Shown here one piece after another: positions 13,073-21,210 of a stretch of DNA of 44,280 bases. Positions within the stretch are counted from its first letter, which is position 1, and each line of letters starts with the position of its first letter. The notes under the pieces are model-generated. The model worked only from the letters and a program-made list of their open reading frames with translations. It had not been told where the DNA came from and made no database searches. Location: the NCBI GenBank assembly GCA_903864185.1, contig CAIPEX010000009.1, positions 1-44,280 on the forward strand, written 5' to 3'. Made by a program: the position numbers and the translations under genes. Source of the DNA: an uncultured Chloroflexota bacterium (GTDB taxonomy: Bacteria; Chloroflexota; Limnocylindria; Limnocylindrales; Limnocylindraceae).

Positions 13073-13291
13073 CTAGGTTCGGTTCTTCGCCTCAGGCCTG
13101 GCGATTCGATCTGGTGCGGTCGACAGGGCACTGAACTTCGCCAGCTCAACCTCAATCGCAGCAACCTCCGTCGCGGCTGCGCGCCACTCTGCAGATCCAG
13201 CAGCAGCTGCTGCGCGCTTCGCCCGTGCGACAGCATGTTCGCGCATCAAGGTAGGACGGTCGGCTCGTGGGGTGAATGCCTTTTCGCTCAT
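13073..13291 (-). CDS. Small Ala/Arg-rich, predicted helical hypothetical protein
   Basis: 72-aa ORF with Shine-Dalgarno-like GGAGGGACG before ATG on the minus strand; no antisense competitor. Confidence 0.6.
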   Translation of the reverse strand: MSEKAFTPRADRPTLMREHAVARAKRAAAAAGSAEWRAAATEVAAIEVELAKFSALSTAPDRIARPEAKNRT

Positions 13292-13307
13292 CGTCCCTCC
13301 TCTCTCC

Positions 13308-13393
13308 TGGTGCCGAAGGTGGGACTCGAACCCACATGACCTTGCGGTCAGCCGATTTTAAGTCGGATACGTCTGCCATTCCGCCACTCCGGC
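13308..13393 (-). tRNA. tRNA-Leu(TAA)
   Basis: Reverse complement GCCGGAG...CCGAC TTAAAA TCGG...GGTTCGAGTCC...CTTCGGCACCA; class II variable arm; encoded CCA. Confidence 0.95.
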
Positions 13394-13437
13394 TCCGCCA
13401 TATTAGCGCGCCGCCTGTGGGGCACCCCTGTGGGCAC

Positions 13438-13523
13438 TGGTACCGAAGGAGGGACTCGAACCCCCATGACCTTGCGGTCAACCGATTTTGAGTCGGTCGC
13501 GTCTGCCATTCCGCCACTCCGGC
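13438..13523 (-). tRNA. tRNA-Leu(CAA)
   Basis: Reverse complement GCCGGAGTGGCGGAATGGCAGACGCGACCGACTCAAAATCGG...GGTTCGAGTCCCTCCTTCGGTACCA; class II; encoded CCA. Confidence 0.95.
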
Positions 13524-13540
13524 ACCCGTAGATCCTAGCG

Positions 13541-14224
13541 GTGCCGCATCATACGGGCATGGGCGATGGTGAGCAGCAGGGGGAGAGGGTGCAAGAGGGC
13601 GCAGAACGGCTACGCCTCCTGGCGGCCGCGCGCAGCGGCGACGCGGCGGCCTTTGCGGCACTCTTCGCCCCCGACCTTGATCTTGCCTGGCGGATGGCGC
13701 TACGCGTTACCGGCGAGCCCGCGCGTGCGGACGATGCCCTGCAGGAGGGGCTGCTGGCCGCATACCGACATCTGGACCGCGTTGAGCCACGTAACCTCCG
13801 CGGCTGGTTTGTGCGCATCGTGCAGAATGCCGCGCGCGACGGGGAGCGCTACGAGCGCCGACGCCCAACAAGTCCACTTCCTGAGGTAGGCGAGCACGGG
13901 GACGATCCGTGGAGCCGCCGCCCATATGGAGGCTCGGGCGAGATTCCGGCGCCATCTGCTGGGGAGCCCGCAGCGGTCGCAGAGCAGCGCGAGCTAGCCC
14001 AACGCCTGCGGGGTGCCCTCGCCGTGATCCGCGAGGAGCGCCGCACGGCCATCCTCCTCGTTGATATCGACGGCTACGACTATGCGGAGGTCGCCGAGAT
14101 CACGGGCGTCTCCATTGGTACGGTGAAGAGCCGGATTAGCCGGGGGCGTGCGGAGCTGCGAGAGATCCTCGGTGACCTCGCCGGGAACCGAGAGGCAGGG
14201 AGAGGCGTTGAGGAGGGGAGATGA
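13541..14224 (+). CDS. ECF-type RNA polymerase sigma factor
   Basis: Region 2 (AFAALFAPDLDLAWRMALRVTG..ADDALQEGLLAAYRHLDR) and region 4 (YDYAEVAEITGVSIGTVKSRISRGRAELREIL). Start may be GTG 13541 or ATG 13559. Confidence 0.88.
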   Translation: MPHHTGMGDGEQQGERVQEGAERLRLLAAARSGDAAAFAALFAPDLDLAWRMALRVTGEPARADDALQEGLLAAYRHLDRVEPRNLRGWFVRIVQNAARDGERYERRRPTSPLPEVGEHGDDPWSRRPYGGSGEIPAPSAGEPAAVAEQRELAQRLRGALAVIREERRTAILLVDIDGYDYAEVAEITGVSIGTVKSRISRGRAELREILGDLAGNREAGRGVEEGR

Positions 14225-14694
14225 TACGACCAGATGTTCCAGGACCAGATGAGGGTGAGATGCCCCCCTCCTTGCGCGACGCATACCGCGCAACTGAGCC
14301 GGGGCGCACCGCACAGCCATTTGCAGACCGTGCGTTCCGCGCACGCATCGACCAGATCGCCACAGGGCGTGCAGCAGGTGGTCCACTCGCGCGTCTCCTC
14401 CGGGGTCTCGTAGGCGGACCACGCCTGGCACTCAATGGGGCCGTGCTCTCTGCCGCGCTCATCCTCTTGAGCGTCGGCGTTCCCGGCGTCCGACCTGCAG
14501 CTGAGAGCGAGGCGGTACGTTCAGACGCCACCATGCCACTTGCGGGTAGCTCCATCCCTGATGCTGTCGATAGCAAGGTCCCAGACTTTGCAGCCAGCGA
14601 GCCCCCAGCGGCCCCCGTGGTCGTGATCGGCATGACGGGCCTCGCCGTGAGCCTTGCCGCCCTCGCGCTCTCGTACCGACGCCGACGCACCTAG
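14221..14694 (+). CDS. Hypothetical membrane protein, possible cognate anti-sigma factor
   Basis: ATGA overlap with the sigma gene; two hydrophobic segments; no recognisable HxxxCxxC anti-sigma motif. Confidence 0.55.
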   Translation: MIRPDVPGPDEGEMPPSLRDAYRATEPGRTAQPFADRAFRARIDQIATGRAAGGPLARLLRGLVGGPRLALNGAVLSAALILLSVGVPGVRPAAESEAVRSDATMPLAGSSIPDAVDSKVPDFAASEPPAAPVVVIGMTGLAVSLAALALSYRRRRT

Positions 14695-14734
14695 CAACGC
14701 GAGGCGCACGGCACACCTGCGCTACGCTCCGTTC

Positions 14735-17605
14735 ATGGGTGAACGACGGCTCCTTCTAGTCGATGCATACGGGCTGATCTACCGCGCATTTCATGCCATC
14801 CCGCCGCTCACGAATAGCCGTGGCGTCCTGACGAATGCTGCGTTCGGCTTTACGAGCATCCTCTTGCGAACGATCGCCGACGCGCACCCCGACCGCGCCA
14901 TTGTTGCCTTCGATGCACCAGGCACCACATACCGGCACGAGCGCTTCCCGGCGTACAAGGCGCAGCGACCCTCCATGCCTGACGAGCTGCGCTCGCAGGT
15001 ACCAATCGTTCGGGACCTCGTCGCAGCGCTTGGCCTCCCGCTTCTTGAGGCGACGGGGTATGAGGCAGATGATGTGATCGGCACCATTGCCCAGCAAGCC
15101 GTTCGCGATGGGTGGGAGGTCGCCATTGTTTCAGGCGACCTTGACATGCTCCAGCTTGTTGGGCCAAAGGTTTCACTCCTCCACACCGCAAAAGGCGGGG
15201 CCGACAACATCGTTACCTACGATGCGGCACGGATCCATGAGCGGTATGGGCTCACGCCCGAGCAGATGGTCGACTTTAAATCGCTCAAGGGCGACAGCTC
15301 AGACAATATCCCCGGCGTTCCAGGGGTTGGTGAGAAGACGGCATCAAAGCTTATCGCACACTTCGGCTCGCTTGAGCAACTCTATGCACGACTCGATGAG
15401 GTTGAGCCAGTGCGCATCCGCGAGCTCCTTCGCGAACACCGCGACGCTGCGTTTGCCGGACAGGGGCTCATGACGATTGACTGCAACGCACCATTGGAGA
15501 TTCCTGCCAAGGGCGGCGTGATCGGAGAGTACGATCGCGATGCAGCCCTGGCGCTCCTGCGCGAACTTGAGTTTCGCGCCCTGCTGACGCGGCTCCCGCC
15601 ACTCGCAGGTGAGGATCGCGCAGCGGCAAACGCGGCAGTGAACGCTTCTGCTGCCGCGTCTGGTCTCCGTGCTCCGGTTGCGCGTACGACTGCACCAGCA
15701 CCAGCAACGCCAGTGCCGCCGAGTAGCTTGCAGCTCGGCTTTGATTTCGATGCGATCAGCGCGGGAAATACAGCAGCTGGAGCGCAAGCTCGCCCCGCCG
15801 TTGGTGGTGCTGCAGCGGCCGAAATTTCTGGCGAGATTCACGTGCGCATCGAGCAGGTAAAGCGTGGCGATCTCCAGCTGGCAGGGATCCGCATCGTGGA
15901 CTCGCCTGATGCAGCAGTGCGCGCGCTCGAGAGCCTCGGGGGCAGTGGTCTGCTCGGTGTAGGTGCGGTCGGCATCGATCGACGCGGACCGTTAAGTAGC
16001 CCGGCGCTGGTGATTGCGAGTGCCGACGGAGAGATGATCGCGACCGAGGCTCCAGCGGTTGCCCATGCACTGCTTGTCGCGCTGAACACGAGCCGTCGCC
16101 CATTCGCCACACTCGGGGCGAAGGGTCTCGTTGGGGCACTTGTCGTGATCGATCCTGCCGCATCACCCCAACTGGTCGACGATGTTGCGCTCGGGACCTG
16201 GATTGCAAACGTGACCCTGCGCAACCCTGGACTTCGTGAGGTGGCGAGCACGCGTCTCGGTGCCGACATTCCCGAGGGCCTATCACCACTAGAAGAGGCT
16301 GCACTTGCCGCGCTTGTCTCCATTGCGACGCGAGACGGGATTGAGGCGGAGCTCGCAAGTGCGGGAACGCTCCGGCTCTACCGCGAGATAGAACTCCCCC
16401 TCGTTGAAGTACTCGTGCGCATGGAGGTTGCTGGGCTCCTTGTCGACCCAGGGGTACTTGACCAACTCGACGGTGCATTTCGCGCCGAGATTGAGCGCCT
16501 GGAGGGTGAGGCAGCGGCCCTCGTTGGCCATGCTGTCCCGTTTGGCTCACCAAAACAGTTGGGTGAACTCCTCTTTGGCGAGCTCAAGCTCTCGCGTGGC
16601 AAGAAGACGAAGACGGGCGCCTGGTCGACGGACGCAAGCGTCCTTGAGGAGATCCAGGGCGAGCACCCGGTCGTTGGTCTCGCAATGGAGTGGCGCACGG
16701 TATCGAAGCTCCAGAGCACGTATGTGGAGGCGCTCCCAAAGCTCGTCGAAGGAGATGGGCGCATCCATACAACCTTCCAGCAGGCCGTTGCCGCCACGGG
16801 TCGCCTCAGCTCGACGGAGCCGAACCTGCAGAACATTCCGATTCGGAGTGAGCTCGGGCGAAAGATTCGCAGCGCATTTATCGCCGCGCCAGGCCACCTG
16901 CTCGTTGCCGCCGACTACAGCCAGATTGAACTGCGCATCCTCGCGCACGTGACGCGCGACCCGCATCTCATCGCCGCCTTTGCTGCGGGCGAGGATATCC
17001 ATCGCGCTACGGCAGCACGCGTGCTCGGCAAGAGTCTCGAGGCCATTGATGATGGTGAGCGCGCAATGGCGAAGATGGTGAACTTTGGGATCGCCTATGG
17101 GATGAGTGACTTCGGCCTCGCGACGCGGGCCGGGATCTCACGTGACGCAGCCAAAGCCTTCATCGCGGGCTACTTTGAGCGCTACCCAGGGATCAAGCGT
17201 TATATCGACACAATTAAAGAGGAGGCGCGTGCCTCTGGGTTTGTGACCACGCAACTCGGACGGAAGCGGCCGATCCCAGAACTCCGTGCAGCAAACCCTG
17301 CACTCCGAGCGGCGGGCGAGCGTGCGGCGATTAACCATCCGATTCAAGGGACTGCGGCAGATGTGATCAAGATTGCGATGATTCGGCTCGCTCCGCGGCT
17401 CGCCGAGTTTGGGCTGCGCTCACGCCTCATCTTGCAGGTACACGACGAACTCCTCCTTGAGGCGCCACGTGAAGAGGTTCCACGCCTGGTCCCGCTCCTG
17501 ATTGAGACGATGGAGGGGGCGCTGGCACTCGATGTCCCGCTCACCGTCGAGGCCAAGACGGGGGAGCGGTGGGACGAGATGCGGCGCTGGAGCCCGCGTG
17601 CCTGA
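14735..17605 (+). CDS. polA: DNA polymerase I (5' nuclease and polymerase domains; degenerate 3'-5' exonuclease region)
   Basis: LLLVDAYGLIYRAFHAIPP, FKSLKGDSSDNIPGVPGVGEKTA; polymerase motifs DYSQIELRILAH, RAMAKMVNFGIAYG, LQVHDELLLE. ATG 14735 preferred over the 14654 ORF start. Confidence 0.96.
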   Translation: MGERRLLLVDAYGLIYRAFHAIPPLTNSRGVLTNAAFGFTSILLRTIADAHPDRAIVAFDAPGTTYRHERFPAYKAQRPSMPDELRSQVPIVRDLVAALGLPLLEATGYEADDVIGTIAQQAVRDGWEVAIVSGDLDMLQLVGPKVSLLHTAKGGADNIVTYDAARIHERYGLTPEQMVDFKSLKGDSSDNIPGVPGVGEKTASKLIAHFGSLEQLYARLDEVEPVRIRELLREHRDAAFAGQGLMTIDCNAPLEIPAKGGVIGEYDRDAALALLRELEFRALLTRLPPLAGEDRAAANAAVNASAAASGLRAPVARTTAPAPATPVPPSSLQLGFDFDAISAGNTAAGAQARPAVGGAAAAEISGEIHVRIEQVKRGDLQLAGIRIVDSPDAAVRALESLGGSGLLGVGAVGIDRRGPLSSPALVIASADGEMIATEAPAVAHALLVALNTSRRPFATLGAKGLVGALVVIDPAASPQLVDDVALGTWIANVTLRNPGLREVASTRLGADIPEGLSPLEEAALAALVSIATRDGIEAELASAGTLRLYREIELPLVEVLVRMEVAGLLVDPGVLDQLDGAFRAEIERLEGEAAALVGHAVPFGSPKQLGELLFGELKLSRGKKTKTGAWSTDASVLEEIQGEHPVVGLAMEWRTVSKLQSTYVEALPKLVEGDGRIHTTFQQAVAATGRLSSTEPNLQNIPIRSELGRKIRSAFIAAPGHLLVAADYSQIELRILAHVTRDPHLIAAFAAGEDIHRATAARVLGKSLEAIDDGERAMAKMVNFGIAYGMSDFGLATRAGISRDAAKAFIAGYFERYPGIKRYIDTIKEEARASGFVTTQLGRKRPIPELRAANPALRAAGERAAINHPIQGTAADVIKIAMIRLAPRLAEFGLRSRLILQVHDELLLEAPREEVPRLVPLLIETMEGALALDVPLTVEAKTGERWDEMRRWSPRA

Positions 17606-18605
17606 GCTCCCTGAGGTTGAGACGGTTGTACGCGACCTTCGTGCACTGTTGACGGGCGCACGAATCACCGGTGCACAGGTTCTGCGGGAGAGGAACCTTG
17701 AGACCCCAGACCGTGCAACGTTTGCACATGCGATCACTGGTCGCACGATTACGGGGGCGCGCCGCCGTGCAAAGTGGATCCTCATCGATCTTGATGGCGG
17801 GCTCGTCATGCTTGTGCACCTTCGGATGACGGGGCAGCTGCTGATCGTGAATCGTTCCATCGAGCCTGACCCGTATGTGCGTGTCGCACTCGAACTTGCT
17901 GACGGACGGCGCATGTATTTTCGTGATGTGCGTGCCTTCGGGCGTGTCGCCCTCGTTGCGCAACGAGAGGATGGCGAGGTGGCGCAGTCACTTGATCCGC
18001 ATGACGCCCCGCTCTTTGCTGACTACGGATATGAACCCCTCGAGGCGTCGTTTACCCCAGAAGTCCTGCATGCCCTCCTCCGAGCCCACCGCACGCGACT
18101 GAAGGTCTTCCTTCTCGACCAGCGCTACATTGCGGGGATCGGGAACATCTATGCCGATGAGGCCCTCTGGCGTGCGCGACTCCATCCACTCGTTAATACG
18201 TCGCGTGTGAACGAAGCGCAGGCACTCCTCCTCCATGCCGCACTCGTTGGAGTGCTTGCAGAAGCAGTTGCAGCGCGAGGCTCGTCGATCGACGACTACA
18301 CAGCGCCGGATGGCGATGGCGAGATGCAGGAGCGGCTCGCCGTCTACCAGCGGACCGGTGAGCCCTGCCTTCGCTGCGGTGCCACCGTTCGACGCGCAGT
18401 GATTGCTGGACGTGGCACCCACTACTGCGCACGATGCCAGCGTGCGCCGCGCGGCGTATCCGTACCAACGCGGCAGTCGACGGCGGCACGCGGCCCGCGC
18501 TGGGCCGATCGCCTTCATCCCGATGCAGCAGGTGCGACGCGCGCCGAGCGGGCGGCGGCGCGACGCCGTGCAGCGCGCGGCGGCGGTAGCGGTGCGCGAG
18601 CATGA
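17598..18605 (+). CDS. mutM: Formamidopyrimidine-DNA glycosylase
   Basis: N-terminal (GTG)PELPEVETVVRDL; QRYIAGIGNIYADEALW; zinc finger CLRCGATVRRAVIAGRGTHYCARCQ. Overlaps polA stop. Confidence 0.96.
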   Translation: MPELPEVETVVRDLRALLTGARITGAQVLRERNLETPDRATFAHAITGRTITGARRRAKWILIDLDGGLVMLVHLRMTGQLLIVNRSIEPDPYVRVALELADGRRMYFRDVRAFGRVALVAQREDGEVAQSLDPHDAPLFADYGYEPLEASFTPEVLHALLRAHRTRLKVFLLDQRYIAGIGNIYADEALWRARLHPLVNTSRVNEAQALLLHAALVGVLAEAVAARGSSIDDYTAPDGDGEMQERLAVYQRTGEPCLRCGATVRRAVIAGRGTHYCARCQRAPRGVSVPTRQSTAARGPRWADRLHPDAAGATRAERAAARRRAARGGGSGARA

Positions 18606-20554
18606 GCCTCGTCTCCTTAAGCGGTGTTCGCCGCGAGATTGGCGCAACGATCATCCTCGATGAGGTGCAGGTCAGCATTGCGGCGGGTGAACGGATCGGC
18701 CTGGTAGGGCCGAACGGCGCGGGAAAGACCACGCTCCTCAAGATGGTCTCTGGACGGGAGGCGCCAGATGCGGGCGTGGTGCAGCATGCGCGCGGCCTGC
18801 GGATCGACCTACTCGCGCAAGAGTCGACGCAAGATCCGGCCCTGCTCGGCGCACCGTCACTCATTGAGGCAGTTCGTGGTGGCGCAGCAGCACTCGTTGC
18901 ACTCAGTGAACAGCTCCGCGAGATGGAGCTCTCTGGTGCCGCGGGGAGCAGCGAATACGCGGAGGCCCGCCAGCACTTTGACGCAGCTGATGGGTACGGA
19001 CTGGATGATCGAGTTGCCGACGCACTCCGTGGCCTTGGCTTCCCTACAGAGCGTCACATGGAGTCTCCAACGCGGCTCTCAGGTGGTGAGCAGACACGCC
19101 TGGCGCTCGCGCGGCTCGTCATCTCTGACCCTGACCTTCTCATGCTCGACGAACCAACGAACCACCTTGATATCAGTGCAATCGAATGGCTCGAAGGTGC
19201 CCTTCGCGCTCGCAAGGGGGCACTCCTCGTCGCAAGCCACGATCGAACCTTCCTCGATGCGGTCATTGAGCGCGTCTGGGAGGTACGCGACCATCGGGTC
19301 ACCCGCTTCCGCGGCGGGTACAGCGACTATGCGCGCCAGCGCGAAGCCGTAGACGAAGGTGGGGAGCGTGACGCAGCGGAGCGGACAAAGGCAATTGCAC
19401 GCGAGAAAGAGCTGATCCAGACGTATCGGAGTCATCGAAAATACGCAAAGATGCATGAGCATGAGCGCCGCCTTGCTGCAATCGAGCCACCAGTAGCGCA
19501 GCGTCGCGCGGCAACGATGCACATTGCAACAACGGGTGCCAGCCGCGGCCCAGCCGAGGTGGTGCGGGTGCGTCATGCGGTCGTCGGCTACGGCGAGCCC
19601 CAACGCGTGCCGATCGCCGAAGCACGAAGCCTCCTCCTCAGTAGAGGAGAGCGAATCGGTATTGTCGGAATGAATGGCGCCGGGAAGACCACACTCCTGA
19701 AGAGTGTGGCGGGGATTATCCCTACGCTCGGTGGCAGTCTCGATATCAGTGCTGGAGTGGTCCCTGGCTATCTTGCGCAGGTCCGTGCGGCCGGCCTTCA
19801 TGGCGCGACAGTCCTCGAGGCGCTCCGTGCCGTGGTTCCAGTAGAGCAGGCACAGGCACGCGCGCACCTTGCACGGTTCCTCTTTCGCGGTGATGAGGTG
19901 ACAAAGGAGGTGGCAGTGCTCTCCGGTGGCGAGCGCAGCCGCCTCGAACTTGCAATCCTTGGCCTCTTGCCCGCAAATCTTCTCCTCCTTGACGAGCCGA
20001 CGAACCATCTCGATGTGGACGCATGTGAATCACTTGAGCGATTCCTCCTCGAAGGTGAGCGCACGCTCCTCTTGGTGAGCCACGATCGGAGAATGTTGGA
20101 GCGCATCTGTACGGGACTCTGGGTGGTAGATGCTGGACGTGTCGTGCGATTTGATGGCGGCTATGCGGCGTGGCGCAAGGCAGTGGCGGCTGGCTGGAGC
20201 GCGGCGGAGGAGGATCGCGCACTGGGGATTCGGCTTGGCGATCATGAAGAGGCCAAGGTCGATTCGCCACGCACTACTCCGGTGGCAAAGCGCCCCGCGA
20301 CGCGGAAGCCCGCAGCGACGCACGCGCGCGGTCTAAGCAAAGAGCAGGCACGCCGACGCCGAGCCGCAATTGAGGGTGACCTTGACCTCCATCGTCAGCG
20401 CAAGGCCGTTCTCGAGGGTTCGCTGACAGATCCAGCGGTACTCTCCTCCTACACCGCACTGGCTGGGGTAAGTGCCGAACTCGCCGATGTCACTGCGGCA
20501 CTTGAGCTCGCAGAAGAGGCCTGGCTCGCGTTAGAGGGAGAGATTGCTCAATGA
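18602..20554 (+). CDS. ABC-F family ATP-binding protein
   Basis: Two ABC domains (GPNGAGKTTLLK; GMNGAGKTTLLK), two LSGGE signatures, LLLDEPTNHLDV, C-terminal coiled coil. Confidence 0.93.
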   Translation: MSLVSLSGVRREIGATIILDEVQVSIAAGERIGLVGPNGAGKTTLLKMVSGREAPDAGVVQHARGLRIDLLAQESTQDPALLGAPSLIEAVRGGAAALVALSEQLREMELSGAAGSSEYAEARQHFDAADGYGLDDRVADALRGLGFPTERHMESPTRLSGGEQTRLALARLVISDPDLLMLDEPTNHLDISAIEWLEGALRARKGALLVASHDRTFLDAVIERVWEVRDHRVTRFRGGYSDYARQREAVDEGGERDAAERTKAIAREKELIQTYRSHRKYAKMHEHERRLAAIEPPVAQRRAATMHIATTGASRGPAEVVRVRHAVVGYGEPQRVPIAEARSLLLSRGERIGIVGMNGAGKTTLLKSVAGIIPTLGGSLDISAGVVPGYLAQVRAAGLHGATVLEALRAVVPVEQAQARAHLARFLFRGDEVTKEVAVLSGGERSRLELAILGLLPANLLLLDEPTNHLDVDACESLERFLLEGERTLLLVSHDRRMLERICTGLWVVDAGRVVRFDGGYAAWRKAVAAGWSAAEEDRALGIRLGDHEEAKVDSPRTTPVAKRPATRKPAATHARGLSKEQARRRRAAIEGDLDLHRQRKAVLEGSLTDPAVLSSYTALAGVSAELADVTAALELAEEAWLALEGEIAQ

Positions 20555-21210
20555 GTGCCACACGGGTTCGAGTGATCGGCATCGGCGGCGGAGCTGCCGC
20601 GGGGAAGAGCACGCTCGTCGAAACACTGATGCGTGACGGAACACTTGCACAGCGCATTGGTGGCCGCGTAGAAGGCATGAGTGCCGATGCCTACGTGCGA
20701 GAGGCTGCGGCACAAGAGCCACTCCGGTCAAAGATCGCTGCACTCTATCCAGCAGCTGTGCGCGCAGATGGTTCGCTCGACCGCACACGTCTCGCTCGTG
20801 CTGCATTCGCTACGCCAGCGCTCCTCACGCAGCTCGAGGCGCTTCAGTGGCCACTCGTAGCCGAAGAGCTTCGGGGGCGTATCGCTGCCGCGACCGCGAG
20901 TGGCGCGCGCGTCCTCCTCGTCGAGGCGATCGCCCTTATCGGATCCCCACTCGAGCCGCTGCTTGATGCATGCCTGCTCGTTGACCTGCCGAGCGAGGAG
21001 CGCCTTGCACGCGCAGTGGCACGCGGCGCGTCGCTGCACGATGCGGTCGAGCGCGATGCCGCACAGGCCATGCACCTTGCTGCGCTCCGTGCAGCAAGTC
21101 CGGTTCACATCGATGGCTCGGGATCCCCCGCACATGTTGCGGCGGCAGCAGCAGAGGCGATCGCCGCCCTATGCTCACAGGATGGAGAGAGAGCCGATCC
21201 AACCGTCTGA
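20551..21210 (+). CDS. coaE: P-loop kinase, probable dephospho-CoA kinase
   Basis: [12 protein letters not shown] Walker [32 protein letters not shown] and AQ-containing lid region resemble CoaE; somewhat divergent. Confidence 0.65.
   Translation: MSATRVRVIGIGGGAAAGKSTLVETLMRDGTLAQRIGGRVEGMSADAYVREAAAQEPLRSKIAALYPAAVRADGSLDRTRLARAAFATPALLTQLEALQWPLVAEELRGRIAAATASGARVLLVEAIALIGSPLEPLLDACLLVDLPSEERLARAVARGASLHDAVERDAAQAMHLAALRAASPVHIDGSGSPAHVAAAAAEAIAALCSQDGERADPTV

Noticed and set aside
13276-13491. ORF MPFRSSSLLSPGAEGGTRTHMTLRSADFKS...YRRRDSNPHDLAVNRF
   Set aside because: Translation of tRNA-Leu antisense sequence; a well-known spurious annotation artefact.
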